A DNA stretch of 64,000 bases from an uncultured Muribaculaceae bacterium (GCA_910585755.1 CAJUFH010000007.1:1-64000); one strand, 5' to 3'. Shown: positions 1 to 8,961, numbered from the stretch's first letter. A program made the numbers and translations. Notes: generated from the sequence alone by a model not told the origin.

Positions 1-52
1 AACGACCCCGAGATTACAAATCACGTGCTCTGGCCAACTGAGCTAAAGAGGC
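1..52 (-). tRNA. tRNA-Thr (anticodon TGT), partial at the window edge
   Basis: Read on the minus strand, the first 52 bases give a tRNA 5' half. There is a 7-nt acceptor strand GCCTCTT, a D-arm GCTC...GAGC and an anticodon stem-loop with loop TTTGTAA, i.e. anticodon TGT for threonine. The variable loop, T-arm and 3' acceptor strand lie outside the window. A well-formed minus-strand promoter sits about 100 bp upstream, so this may be the first gene of a tRNA transcript. Confidence 0.9.
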
Positions 53-157
53 AGCTTTCAAAGTTCTAAGCAAACCCGGCGACTTTTCCGAACCGCCGCC
101 CCTCTCGGAGCGTTCTTTCTTAACGGTTTCGGCAGCGTTCCGCCTCATTTGCGGTTG

Positions 158-188
158 CAAAGTTACGCACTATTTTCGAATCTGCAAA
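158..188 (-). promoter_or_regulatory. Promoter for the tRNA-Thr transcript
   Basis: On the minus strand there is a TTTG box (185-188), a 19-bp spacer and TAACTTTG (158-165). This is a full match to the Bacteroidetes sigma-ABfr consensus (TTTG, 19-21 bp, TAnnTTTG). It points at the partial tRNA-Thr gene, and nothing else lies between. Confidence 0.7.
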
Positions 189-249
189 TATTTCCGCCAA
201 AAAATTTCACTTCTACCGCGAAAAAGCCCGCGAAAGCCCCCTCGGAGGC

Positions 250-912
250 TCACAGGAGCGGGAACCAGTCGGGCGGAAGGGGCGCGGAAAGCAGCTCTCC
301 GGGCGCGACGGAGGCCATCGGGAAGCGCCGTCCGGCAACCTCGGCGTAGAGCTCAAGGCGGAACTCCGACAGTGCGGCCCGCTCCTCGGCAGCCAGCTCG
401 GCGCGCAGTTCCGCCAGCCGCTCCTCCTCCAACGGCGACAGGGGGCGCTCCGCGGCGGTCTGCCCGAGGCGCGCCACCTCCTCCGCGAGCAGCGTCCCGC
501 GGGAATGCGCCCCGAAGAAGACGCCCCAGCGGTCGAGTTCCGCCACGCGGCGCGCGAATGTCTCTTCAGAGCCCTCGAAACCCATCACAGCGACATACCG
601 GGCCTCGCGCCCTCCGAACGCCTCCGACAGCCGTCCGCGCAGGCACGCGCTCACCCGGTAGCCGCCATAATATATGTCAAACGAAGTCGAGCGCCGCGCC
701 TCCGCGGCCATCGCGAGCCACTCCTCTTCGGAGGGAGCGCCGGACGCGGGATTGTCGCCGGGCACGGGGTCGCGTCCCAGGTCCGCCTCGGCAGGGGGAA
801 TATCCGGGCGGCGCTGCGGAGCCGCCTCCGGCTCGTCGCGGCGGCACCCGGCCCCGCAGAGCGCGAGCGCCAGGAGCGCCCCAATTATATATGTCGCGAA
901 TCGTTTTCCCAT
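250..912 (-). CDS. Hypothetical lipoprotein (220 aa)
   Basis: The protein starts MGKRF, followed by a hydrophobic stretch and a Cys (LCGAGC) resembling a relaxed Bacteroidetes lipoprotein signal, so it is probably an envelope lipoprotein. The mature part is acidic and has no family I recognise. It contains a segment around residues 65-125 (YYGGYRVSACLRGRL; YVAVMGFEGSEETF) followed by an Ala/Glu-rich region likely to form helices. The open frame continues upstream to 1095 but passes through a repeat element there, so I chose the ATG at 910-912 that places the signal peptide at the N-terminus. No partner gene is evident: it is divergent from the aminopeptidase gene. Real gene likely; function unknown. 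Confidence 0.6.
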   Translation of the reverse strand: MGKRFATYIIGALLALALCGAGCRRDEPEAAPQRRPDIPPAEADLGRDPVPGDNPASGAPSEEEWLAMAAEARRSTSFDIYYGGYRVSACLRGRLSEAFGGREARYVAVMGFEGSEETFARRVAELDRWGVFFGAHSRGTLLAEEVARLGQTAAERPLSPLEEERLAELRAELAAEERAALSEFRLELYAEVAGRRFPMASVAPGELLSAPLPPDWFPLL

Positions 913-929
913 CAGCTTGTACCCGGATG

Positions 930-1059
930 GGAGGGTGCTATCATAATGGTTCAGATGGTAGGAGCTTGAAGGTGAGGCCGATGGGAGCAATCTGGAGATT
1001 GTGACCGAGGCCGAACCCTTCAAGCGACGACCCAGATGAGCCATTATGATACACCCTCC
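930..1059. repeat. 130-bp foldback repeat (copy A)
   Basis: The element is bounded by near-perfect terminal inverted repeats (930-949 against 1041-1059, one extra base). Inside it are further inverted arms (GCTTGAAGG with CCTTCAAGC, and CAATCT-CC-AGATTG), so the whole unit can fold into one long hairpin. A related copy lies at 52580-52735 and an end fragment at 40813-40833. It carries no transposase and looks like a MITE- or REP-type non-autonomous repeat. It lies in the gap between the divergent lipoprotein and aminopeptidase genes. Confidence 0.75.
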
Positions 1060-1104
1060 AGTGGCAAAGGTATGGGTTCCGCGGCTTAATTCCAACTAAT
1101 TGAA

Positions 1105-1135
1105 TTGTTTTTTGGGGGAATTTTCGCTAATTTTG
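1105..1135 (+). promoter_or_regulatory. Promoter of the aminopeptidase P gene
   Basis: TTG (1105-1107), a 20-bp spacer and TAATTTTG (1128-1135), a full -7 match to the Bacteroidetes consensus. It lies 26 bp before the chosen ATG and inside the longer open frame, which supports the downstream start. Confidence 0.7.
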
Positions 1136-1161
1136 CGACAAACAACAAAACACCCCTCCAT

Positions 1162-2952
1162 ATGGAAGAAATCAAGAAACGCCTCGCGGAGTTCCGCGCC
1201 GCGATGAAAGGCGCCGGCATCGCCGCCGCCATCATACCCCAGACAGACGCCCACCTGGGAGAATATATCGCCGACCACTGGCAGGTGCGCCGCTGGCTCA
1301 GCGGCTTCACCGGCTCGGCCGGGACACTCGTGTTCACCCCCTCGGAAACCCTCCTGTGGACCGACTCGCGCTATTTTCTCCAGGCAGCCGAGCAGCTCGA
1401 AAGGACCGGCATCACCCTCATGAAGGACGGCCTCCCCGGAACCCCATCCATCGCCGCCTACCTCGCCGACAACCTCGTAAAAGGCTCTACCGTCGGGCTT
1501 GACGGCAAACTGTTCGCCACGACGGAAATCGCCGAACTCCGCGCAAAGCTCGAGAAGCACGGTCTCAACCTCAACACCCATTTCGACCCGATAGACACCC
1601 TCTGGACCGACCGCCCGGAGCTACCCTCCGCCGCCGTCTTCATCCACGAGGAGAAATTCGCCGGTCGCTCCGCCGCCGACAAGATACGCGACACCCTCGC
1701 CCAGGTACGCGAGCAGGGAGCCGAGGCGATGTTCGTTTCCGGGCTTGACGAAATCGCCTGGGTGCTCAACATCCGCTCTTCCGACGTGAAGCGCACCCCG
1801 GTGGCCACCGCCTTCCTCTACCTCTCGCCGAAAGGCTCCACCTTATTTATTAAGGAGGAGAAGGTAAGCCGCGAGGTCCGCGACTATCTCGGAGCGATCG
1901 GGGTCGGCGTGCGCCCCTACGACGCTGCGCTCCCGGTGCTCAACGCCCTGCCCGACAGCACGACTGTGCTCGTCGAGGCCCCGCGCACCTCTCAGGCCGT
2001 AATTGACGCCCTCGGCGCCCGGGCCGTGTTCGGAGCCTCCCCCATCATCGCCCTGAAGGCCGTCAAGAACCGCGTCCAGATCGACGGCGTGCGCCGCGCG
2101 ATGGAACACGACGGCGCGGCCCTCGTCCACGCCCTGATGGAAATCGAGCGCCGAATGGCCGCCGGAAACACCCTTACCGAACTCGACATCGAGGAGATTC
2201 TGACGCGCCACCGCTCCGCCCAGCCCTACTACTTCGACGACAGCTTCGACACCATTGCCGGATACGGCCCCCACGGCGCGATCGTCCACTACTCTGCGAC
2301 CCCCGAATCAGCCTCTACCCTGAAGCCGGAGGGGCTGCTCCTCATCGACTCCGGCGCGCAATACCTCTGGGGCACGACCGACATCACCCGCACGATCGCC
2401 CTCGGCACCCCCACCCCCGAGGAGAAGCGCGACTTCACCCTCGTCATGAAGGGGCATATCGCCCTGGCCACCGCCATATTCCCCGAAGGGACGCGCGGCG
2501 GACAGCTTGACGCCCTCGCCCGCCAGTTCCTCTGGCAGGAGGGGCTCAGCTACCTACACGGCACGGGCCACGGCGTAGGCCACTTCCTGTCGGTCCACGA
2601 GGGTCCGCAGAGCATCCGCCTCAACGACGTGCCCTACGCCCTCCAGCCCGGCATGCTGACCTCCAACGAGCCGGGGCTCTACCGCGCCGGGGTCCACGGC
2701 ATCCGCTGCGAGAACCTGGTGCTGACCGTCCCGGCCTTCACGACTGAGTTCGGCAACTTCTACCGCTTCGAGACGATGACCCTCTGCCCCTTCGACCTCT
2801 CGCTGTTCGACACGGCGATGATGACTCCCCGCGAAATCGAATGGGTCAACGGCTACCACGCCGAGGTCGCCCGCCGTGTCAGCCCCCTCCTCGAAGAGAG
2901 CGCCCGCCAGTGGCTCGCCGAAAAGACGCGGCCTCTCAGGAGTGAAAAGTGA
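1162..2952 (+). CDS. pepP: Xaa-Pro aminopeptidase (peptidase M24)
   Basis: Cytosolic metallopeptidase that removes the N-terminal residue ahead of proline. The 596-aa length and layout match the eukaryote-like long form: two creatinase-N domains (about 6-135 and 155-305), a pita-bread M24 domain (about 315-530) and a C-terminal M24_C extension. The five metal ligands can be placed as Asp396, Asp407, His470 (in HGTGHGVGHF), Glu503 and Glu517, with spacing very close to human XPNPEP1. The ATG at 1162 was chosen because a promoter overlaps the earlier in-frame ATG at 1105. The last codons and the stop are contributed by a GTGAAAAGTGAAG-type repeat that begins at 2941, so the C-terminal SEK is probably not conserved. 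Confidence 0.95.
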   Translation: MEEIKKRLAEFRAAMKGAGIAAAIIPQTDAHLGEYIADHWQVRRWLSGFTGSAGTLVFTPSETLLWTDSRYFLQAAEQLERTGITLMKDGLPGTPSIAAYLADNLVKGSTVGLDGKLFATTEIAELRAKLEKHGLNLNTHFDPIDTLWTDRPELPSAAVFIHEEKFAGRSAADKIRDTLAQVREQGAEAMFVSGLDEIAWVLNIRSSDVKRTPVATAFLYLSPKGSTLFIKEEKVSREVRDYLGAIGVGVRPYDAALPVLNALPDSTTVLVEAPRTSQAVIDALGARAVFGASPIIALKAVKNRVQIDGVRRAMEHDGAALVHALMEIERRMAAGNTLTELDIEEILTRHRSAQPYYFDDSFDTIAGYGPHGAIVHYSATPESASTLKPEGLLLIDSGAQYLWGTTDITRTIALGTPTPEEKRDFTLVMKGHIALATAIFPEGTRGGQLDALARQFLWQEGLSYLHGTGHGVGHFLSVHEGPQSIRLNDVPYALQPGMLTSNEPGLYRAGVHGIRCENLVLTVPAFTTEFGNFYRFETMTLCPFDLSLFDTAMMTPREIEWVNGYHAEVARRVSPLLEESARQWLAEKTRPLRSEK

Positions 2953-3035
2953 AGGGTTAAAAGTGAAGGAGAATCCCGCGCCGGAAGCCAAAACCGGATT
3001 TCCCTTCACCTTTCACTATTCACCATTCACTATTT
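2941..3035. repeat. GTGAAAAGTGAAG-type repeat with inverted partner
   Basis: A run of imperfect 7-bp GTGAARR units (2941-2969) is followed after about 30 bp by the inverted form (CTTCACC, TTTCACT, ATTCACC; 3002-3030), so the unit can form a long hairpin. It also provides the stop codon of pepP. Related copies are at 12726-12830 and 18723-18757. Confidence 0.7.
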
Positions 3036-3065
3036 AAAACATAACCCCAAAAACCAAAACCACCC

Positions 3066-3605
3066 TTGGCTCTCATAATACCTCTGCGCGGGTTCACCCC
3101 GCGAATCGGGCAGGAGTGTTTCCTGGCCCCCAACGCCTCGGTAATAGGCGACGTCGTGATGGGCGACCAGTGCTCCGTATGGTTCAACACCGTTCTGCGG
3201 GGCGACGTAAACTCCATCCGTATCGGCAACCGCGTCAACATCCAGGACGGGTCGGTGCTCCACACCCTCTACCAGAAATCCACAATCGAAATCGGCAACG
3301 ACGTGTCGATCGGGCATAACGTCACAATCCACGGCGCGAAAATCCGCGACTTCGCCCTCATCGGTATGGGGGCTGTAGTCATGGACGACGCCGTCATAGG
3401 GGAAGGCGCGCTCGTCGCCGCCGGGGCCGTCGTGCTGTCGAAAACCCAGATCGGCCCCCACGAGATGTGGGCCGGGGCACCAGCGAAATTCGTCAAGATG
3501 ATGGAGCCGGAGAAGGCCCGCGAGCTGAACGAGAAAATCGCCCGCAACTACCTCTTCTACTCAAAATGGTACAGCGAGCCCGGCTCCGAACCCTATGAAA
3601 TCTGA
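3066..3605 (+). CDS. Gamma-class carbonic anhydrase family protein
   Basis: The 179-aa protein is built of hexapeptide repeats ([IV]-G-x4) forming a left-handed beta helix, as in the YrdA/PaaY/CaiE group. The three zinc-ligand histidines of gamma carbonic anhydrases are visible in the motifs SVLH, IGHN and TIHG. The C-terminus (about 140-179) is the usual helix that packs the trimer. A TTG start at 3066 is needed to include the conserved N-terminal segment LRGFTPRIGQECFL; the first in-frame ATG would delete it. The stop codon overlaps the ATG of the MgtC-like gene by one base, implying coupled translation. Whether it hydrates CO2 or acts on another substrate cannot be told from sequence. Confidence 0.9.
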   Translation: MALIIPLRGFTPRIGQECFLAPNASVIGDVVMGDQCSVWFNTVLRGDVNSIRIGNRVNIQDGSVLHTLYQKSTIEIGNDVSIGHNVTIHGAKIRDFALIGMGAVVMDDAVIGEGALVAAGAVVLSKTQIGPHEMWAGAPAKFVKMMEPEKARELNEKIARNYLFYSKWYSEPGSEPYEI

Positions 3606-4321
3606 TGGAAACGCTTGAAACATTCTGGGAGATGCTGACGGCGACGGAAATCAACGTCGTCAACGCCGTCGCGCGCCTGCTTCTGAGCATGGCCCTCGGA
3701 GCCGTCGTCGGAGCCGAGCGCAAGCGCAAGGGGCAGATTGCCGGAGTGCGCACCTTCGCCCTGATTTCCATGGGTGCGTGCCTGGCGATGCTGCTCTCAA
3801 TCTACGTCCCCCAGGAGTTTCTCGGGCTGAAAAACGGCGACCCGGGGCGTATCGCGGCCCAGGTGATTACCGGCGTCGGCTTCCTCGGCGGCGGCGCGAT
3901 GATACATATGAAAGGCTCCGTCAGGGGCCTGACGACAGCCGCCGGCATATGGATTACGGCAACAATCGGCATGGCCGTCGGCGTCGGGATGTATTACAGC
4001 TCACTGGTGGCCACAGTCCTGACCCTCCTCGTGCTCGTCGGATTCGAATATTACGAGCACCGCGCCGGAATGGGGCAGGAGAACCGAGCCATCAAGCTGA
4101 CAATCGGCGGAATAGTCACCGACATCGCCCCCTACGCCAAAGCCCTCGACGAGGCCGGGGTCCATCTCTCGACCTTCTATCTCACATATGATTACGAGCT
4201 CCGCACCACGGCGCTGACGCTGATTGTCCTCGCGCCTTCGCACCGCGACTATATGCCGCTGTTCGACACCCTCGCCAAGCTCGGCGACACCCGCTCGCTG
4301 ACCCTCTCCTCCCAGGGGTAA
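3605..4321 (+). CDS. MgtC/SapB family inner-membrane protein
   Basis: 238-aa membrane protein. The N-terminal half has several hydrophobic helices and the family signature GAVVGAERKRKGQIAGVRT, followed by GVGFLGGGAMI. The C-terminal half (about 155-238) is soluble and probably ACT-like. MgtC proteins are linked to magnesium limitation and modulation of ATP synthase in other bacteria; for the broader family the role is not settled. Start ATG overlaps the upstream stop (TGATG), so it is translated with the carbonic anhydrase. It ends 10 bp before the convergent patatin gene. Confidence 0.88.
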   Translation: METLETFWEMLTATEINVVNAVARLLLSMALGAVVGAERKRKGQIAGVRTFALISMGACLAMLLSIYVPQEFLGLKNGDPGRIAAQVITGVGFLGGGAMIHMKGSVRGLTTAAGIWITATIGMAVGVGMYYSSLVATVLTLLVLVGFEYYEHRAGMGQENRAIKLTIGGIVTDIAPYAKALDEAGVHLSTFYLTYDYELRTTALTLIVLAPSHRDYMPLFDTLAKLGDTRSLTLSSQG

Positions 4322-4330
4322 AACCCCGGT

Positions 4331-6697
4331 TCAGCGGAGGAACGAGGCGGCGTGGAAGTACAGGCCGAACGACAGTCCGACGTGCCAGTTGCGCGCCGGG
4401 AATGTCAGGTAGTTGACATAGCCGCAAATCGAGGCGAACGGAAGGTTGTAGACCAGGTCAAGCTCCCCGACAAACTCCGGATTAGCGAACCAGCGCCCCT
4501 TGACGGCCCTCATCGGGGCCGCGGGGTCCTGCTCTATGCGGCGCACGGGGAGGAAAACGTGGCCCGTCAGCCTCACTTGCGCCCGCTGGAACGGCTTCCA
4601 TAGCGGCGTGATTCCTGCCGCCACGAACGAGTTGGCCCGGAACGCCTTGTTGAACGACACCTCGGAGGCCGGGGTCGGCGTGAAGGCCGGGGCGTTGACC
4701 AGCGAGGCGTAATACGTGTTCAGCAGCTTGCGGGTCGAGAACAGGACATCCGTCGAAAGCCCAAGCGAAAACTTACTGCCCATGGGGAAGTAACGGGCCG
4801 CCACAAGTTCGGCCTGGAACCAGTGGGTAGCCTCCTCCAACTGGTCGGCGACATCCTCGATATCGCTCTGCCGGTAGTAGTAATTCCCGACATTCTCCAT
4901 CGCCGTCAGTTTCATATAGTATCCTTCCGACGGGTAGCTCTGATTGTCGAGGGCGTTGAACTCCAGCCGCCCGACAGCCTGTCCGAGGCGCATTGTCGTG
5001 CGCTCCCGGGCCCGCTCTGAAAAGTCGGCCCGGTCGTTGGCGTAAAAACGGTCCTTGACCACGCCGCCACCTATACCGACCGAGGCCTTGCCGCGGCGCC
5101 CGACAGCCCAGCCGTAGGTCAGCCGTCCGAAACCCTCGTGGTGGGTGATGAAAGTCGGGGAGCTGTCCTCGTAGAACAGCTTGTCGTTCTCGTAATACTT
5201 CTTTCGCGAATAGACGAACTCCAGGTCGAGGGCCGAGGGGCGCGACGAGGGCATATAGAGGCGCGCCCTCCCCTCTCCGGCCATGTAGCTCTGGCCGATC
5301 CACCCCATAAGCCGGGCATCAAACGAATGTTTCTTCAGGGTCGCGAAACTCGCCGAGAGGAAAATCATCGAGCTTGTGGTCGAGGAGAGGTACCCACCCG
5401 CCCCGAGCGAGAAATTGCTCTTGGGTTGCGCCGCGAGGTCGAGGGTGAAGAGCCCCGTGCGCTCGTTGTAGCGCGCGTGCGGAATCAGGTTGCGGAGCCT
5501 TCCGGGCGAAATCGCGCGGTAGTAGGCCAGCCGCGCCTGCTCGATGCCGAACGTGTCGACCCCCTTTTTCGGGCGGAACAGCGCCGCGAGGTAGTCGTTC
5601 TGCGCCCGCGTACCCCCGGTGACCTTCACTGAATCGAAACGCACATAGGGGGAGGCCGACTTGAACACCTGGCGGCGCAGCTCGCGGGCCTCCCGCGGCA
5701 CGCGGCTGGTGACGCGCCCGCAAAGCGAGTCCATCATCTCCATAGCCCTGTCATAACCAATCTTGTAAATCTCCCTGGCCTTCCCGAAGTCGAGGAGCGA
5801 GAACTGGCTTACGTCGACGTGGATTTTCATCCCCTCGTCGGCCGGGAGCGAGTAGTCGTTCTTCTGGATGATCATATCCTCGAGCTGGGACATAAGGGAG
5901 GTCGAAGGGGGCGGATTGAGCGAATGAACGTCCACTCCGACCATGAAGTCCGGGGCGAAATCCTGGCGCATGACGTCGACGGGGAAATTGTCGTAGATTC
6001 CGCCGTCGTACATGAACACCCCGTCCATCTTGATCGGCTGGAACACCGCCGGGAACGACATCGAGGCGCGGATCGCGTCGCCGAGCGAGCCGCCGCGGCA
6101 GACGACCTTGTGCTTGTGGATCACGTCGGACGTTACGCAGCGGAACGGTACGAAAAGGCGGTCAAAGTCGCCGCCGCACTGTGCCGTGTACCCCGCGAAG
6201 AGGTCCATGAACGCGAAGTTCATCGGAATCGGGGAGATAAGGCTCGTAGGCAGTATGTCGGAACCGCGGCTCAGCGAGTCCTTCGGCGACAGGTTTATAT
6301 TTATATGGGAGAAGGCCGGAGTGTTAGGCTCGCGCACGAAATAATATGTCAGCGACGGGTCGACGCGGCCCGTAGACCAGTTGGCGAATCCCGGCGACAG
6401 AATCATGTCGAGCATCTCCTTCGGAGTGTAGCCTGAGGCGTAGAGCCCCCCGACTATGGCCCCCATTGAGGTGCCGGCAACATAGTCAATCGGTATGTCG
6501 TTGTCCTCCAGCGCCTGGATAACCCCGATATGGGCGATACCCTTCGCGCCCCCGCCGCTGAGGACAAGCCCCACCGACTGCCCCGTAGGGTACGGGTCGG
6601 CAGCCGGGGGCACGGAATCAACGGCAGCCGTGTCGCTGCCGCGCGCGGCACACAGCGCCCCTAACAAGGCGGCCATAGCAATCAACATCCTTCCCAT
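4331..6697 (-). CDS. Patatin-like phospholipase with C-terminal BamA/Omp85-type barrel
   Basis: About 788 aa. A signal peptide (MGRMLIAMAALLGALCAA) is followed by a patatin domain with the oxyanion motif GGGAKGIAHIG, the nucleophile motif GTSMG and the DGG of the Ser-Asp dyad (DGGIYDNFP). After a POTRA-like linker (around 350-430) the C-terminal half is rich in alternating aromatic beta strands typical of a surface-antigen barrel. This fits an outer-membrane phospholipase related to PlpD. An in-frame ATG exists at 6730, but a TAAATTTG box at 6718-6725 (minus) would start transcription downstream of it, so I prefer 6697. The gene is divergent from the helicase. Confidence 0.9.
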   Translation of the reverse strand: MGRMLIAMAALLGALCAARGSDTAAVDSVPPAADPYPTGQSVGLVLSGGGAKGIAHIGVIQALEDNDIPIDYVAGTSMGAIVGGLYASGYTPKEMLDMILSPGFANWSTGRVDPSLTYYFVREPNTPAFSHININLSPKDSLSRGSDILPTSLISPIPMNFAFMDLFAGYTAQCGGDFDRLFVPFRCVTSDVIHKHKVVCRGGSLGDAIRASMSFPAVFQPIKMDGVFMYDGGIYDNFPVDVMRQDFAPDFMVGVDVHSLNPPPSTSLMSQLEDMIIQKNDYSLPADEGMKIHVDVSQFSLLDFGKAREIYKIGYDRAMEMMDSLCGRVTSRVPREARELRRQVFKSASPYVRFDSVKVTGGTRAQNDYLAALFRPKKGVDTFGIEQARLAYYRAISPGRLRNLIPHARYNERTGLFTLDLAAQPKSNFSLGAGGYLSSTTSSMIFLSASFATLKKHSFDARLMGWIGQSYMAGEGRARLYMPSSRPSALDLEFVYSRKKYYENDKLFYEDSSPTFITHHEGFGRLTYGWAVGRRGKASVGIGGGVVKDRFYANDRADFSERARERTTMRLGQAVGRLEFNALDNQSYPSEGYYMKLTAMENVGNYYYRQSDIEDVADQLEEATHWFQAELVAARYFPMGSKFSLGLSTDVLFSTRKLLNTYYASLVNAPAFTPTPASEVSFNKAFRANSFVAAGITPLWKPFQRAQVRLTGHVFLPVRRIEQDPAAPMRAVKGRWFANPEFVGELDLVYNLPFASICGYVNYLTFPARNWHVGLSFGLYFHAASFLR

Positions 6698-6768
6698 AAA
6701 CAAACGTATTGAAACCACAAATTTAACCATTAAAACGCAAAACGCGCCATTTTCGTTCGGAAATTCAG

Positions 6769-6776
6769 TAACTTCG
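6769..6776 (+). promoter_or_regulatory. -7 box of the helicase gene
   Basis: TAACTTCG lies 7 bp before the start codon, so the transcript would be nearly leaderless. The same TTCG variant recurs before several genes in this window. No clear TTG box is seen at the expected spacing. Confidence 0.4.
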
Positions 6777-6783
6777 CGTCATT

Positions 6784-8961
6784 ATGGAGACAAACAACGA
6801 GCTGCGGACCGCCTGGGACTTCGCCGAACACACCGGAGTCAGCATCTTCCTTACCGGTAAGGCCGGAACCGGGAAGACAACATTCCTGAAAACGCTGAAA
6901 GAGCATACGGCCAAGACCGTGGCGGTGGTGGCCCCGACAGGCGTGGCCGCCATCAACGCCGGGGGCGCGACAATCCACAGCTTCTTCCAGATCGCCCCGA
7001 CCCCGTTCGTGCCCGGGACGAAGTCCGACCAGAAATTCAACTTCTCGAAGCAGAAGCTCCGCATCATACGCGCCCTCGACATGCTCGTCATCGACGAGAT
7101 TTCGATGGTCCGCGCCGACCTCCTCGACGCGATCGACGACGTGCTGCGGCGCGTGCGCCGCTCCCCGCTACCCTTCGGCGGGGTGCAGCTCCTGATGATC
7201 GGCGACCTCCAGCAGCTCGCCCCGGTCGTAACCCCCGCCGACGAGGCGATGCTCCGCGGCTACTACCCGACCCCCTACTTCTTCGGAAGCCGGGCATTGG
7301 CGCTGATTCCCTACGTCACCATCTGCCTGACAAAGGTCTACCGCCAGCAGAACGCCGACTTTGTCGAGCTGCTGAACCACGTCCGCGACGCCTCCCTTAC
7401 CCCCGCCGACTACCGGGCCCTCTCCGAGAGGCTCGACCCCTCATTCCGCCCCGCCGCCGACAGCGGCTACATCCGCCTGACGACCCACAACCAGCAGGCC
7501 GACGACTACAACGCGACCCAGCTCCTGATGCTCCCCGGAAAGAGCCGCGTATATACCGCGACCGTCAAGGGCAACTTCCCGGAATACGCCTACCCTACAG
7601 CCCCGGCGCTCCAGCTCAAGCCGGGAGCGCAGGTGATGTTCGTCCGCAACGACCCCGAACACCGCTACTACAACGGCCGCATCGGGCGCGTCGTGGAGAT
7701 AACCCCGACCTCCCTCCGCGTGCTCTGCCCCGGCGACACCGAGCCGATCGAGGTCGAGGAACAGGTATGGGAGAACGCGACATACACCATCAACGAGGAG
7801 ACCAGGAAAGTGGAGACAAAGGTGCAGGGCACCTTCTCCCAGATTCCCCTCCGCCTGGCATGGGCCATAACCATCCACAAGAGCCAGGGCCTGACATTCG
7901 ACAAGGTAATCATCGACGCCGGACGCTCCTTCGCCCCCGGCCAGGTCTACGTAGCCCTCAGCCGCTGCAAGACCCTCGAAGGAATCGTGCTCTCGACCCC
8001 GATAACCGCCGGGCAGGTGCTCTCCGACCCCGCCGTCGCCGCATACACCGCCGGGCAGGACGCCGAGGCAGCCCGCTCCATCCGGCGCCTCGCCGACATC
8101 AAGGACGCGTATTTCCGCCAGCTCCTCTGCGAGCTCTTCACCTTCCGCGAAATCGCCGACCTCCAGCAGAGCCTCGCCCGCCATATCTCGCAGACCTACG
8201 CCCGCTCCTTCCCCGAAGAGAACGCCGCCCACCAGCAACTGCAGACCGCGCTCCGCGAAAAGGTGATCGACGTGGCCGACAAATGGCTGACCCTCCTGCG
8301 CACCGCCCCCGACCCCGCGCTCCGCGAACCGGAACTCCTGGCCCGCGTAGGCCGAAGCGCCGTATATTTCGGAAAGACCCTCGAAGAACTCTTCGGCGAC
8401 CTCCCCGACCGCACCGCCCGCGTAAAGACCGAAAACAAACGCGCCAACCAGCGCCTCCAGGAACTCAACGCCGACCTCCGAGGCGCGCTCACCTCCCGCC
8501 GAGCACTCCTCGACTCCATCGCCAAGGAGGGCTTCACCATCTCCAACTACCTCAACGCCAAACAGGCCGCCATTATCGAGGCAACCGCCGCCGACGACCC
8601 AAAAGCCTCCCGCCGGCGCAAGGCCAAGCTCCCCGCCGAGAAGAAGCCAAAGGAACAGAAAGAGAAATCCCACCTCGTGACATACCGCATGTTCCGCCAG
8701 GGGATGACCCGCGCCGAAATCGCATCAGAGCGCAACCTCGCCGTATCGACCGTCACCGGCCACCTCGCGACCTTCATCCCCACCGGCGAACTGACCGTCG
8801 ACGACATACTGCCCCCCTCGGTCTGCACCCAGATCGCCTCCGCCGTCAGCCGCGCCGGCCTCGCCTCCGGCTACGCCGGCATCCAGGCCCTCCTCCCCCC
8901 TTCCGTCACCCCCTCCGACATCCGCCTCTACCTCAACAACACCCCCCGCCCCGAACCCTGA
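6784..8961 (+). CDS. PIF1/RecD2-like AAA helicase with C-terminal helix-turn-helix domain
   Basis: 725-aa SF1B-type helicase. The N-terminus has Walker A (GKAGTGKT, about 26-33) and Walker B (LVIDEISMVRADLLD). The UvrD_C_2 motif (ITIHKSQGLTFDKVI, then VYVALSRC) follows near 360-400. A region of about 430-620 is probably helical (HRDC-like linkers). The C-terminus has a Lys-rich stretch and then a helix-turn-helix of the HTH_40 type (TRAEIASERNLAVSTVTGHL), as found after RecQ/PIF1-like helicases in Bacteroidetes. Likely role is unwinding DNA in replication or repair; the precise substrate is unknown. ATG chosen because it directly precedes the conserved N-terminal helix. Confidence 0.9.
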   Translation: METNNELRTAWDFAEHTGVSIFLTGKAGTGKTTFLKTLKEHTAKTVAVVAPTGVAAINAGGATIHSFFQIAPTPFVPGTKSDQKFNFSKQKLRIIRALDMLVIDEISMVRADLLDAIDDVLRRVRRSPLPFGGVQLLMIGDLQQLAPVVTPADEAMLRGYYPTPYFFGSRALALIPYVTICLTKVYRQQNADFVELLNHVRDASLTPADYRALSERLDPSFRPAADSGYIRLTTHNQQADDYNATQLLMLPGKSRVYTATVKGNFPEYAYPTAPALQLKPGAQVMFVRNDPEHRYYNGRIGRVVEITPTSLRVLCPGDTEPIEVEEQVWENATYTINEETRKVETKVQGTFSQIPLRLAWAITIHKSQGLTFDKVIIDAGRSFAPGQVYVALSRCKTLEGIVLSTPITAGQVLSDPAVAAYTAGQDAEAARSIRRLADIKDAYFRQLLCELFTFREIADLQQSLARHISQTYARSFPEENAAHQQLQTALREKVIDVADKWLTLLRTAPDPALREPELLARVGRSAVYFGKTLEELFGDLPDRTARVKTENKRANQRLQELNADLRGALTSRRALLDSIAKEGFTISNYLNAKQAAIIEATAADDPKASRRRKAKLPAEKKPKEQKEKSHLVTYRMFRQGMTRAEIASERNLAVSTVTGHLATFIPTGELTVDDILPPSVCTQIASAVSRAGLASGYAGIQALLPPSVTPSDIRLYLNNTPRPEP

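Noticed and set aside
918..1095. N-terminal extension of the first lipoprotein through the foldback repeat
   Set aside because: The extension is encoded entirely by the repeat and would bury the lipoprotein signal inside the protein.
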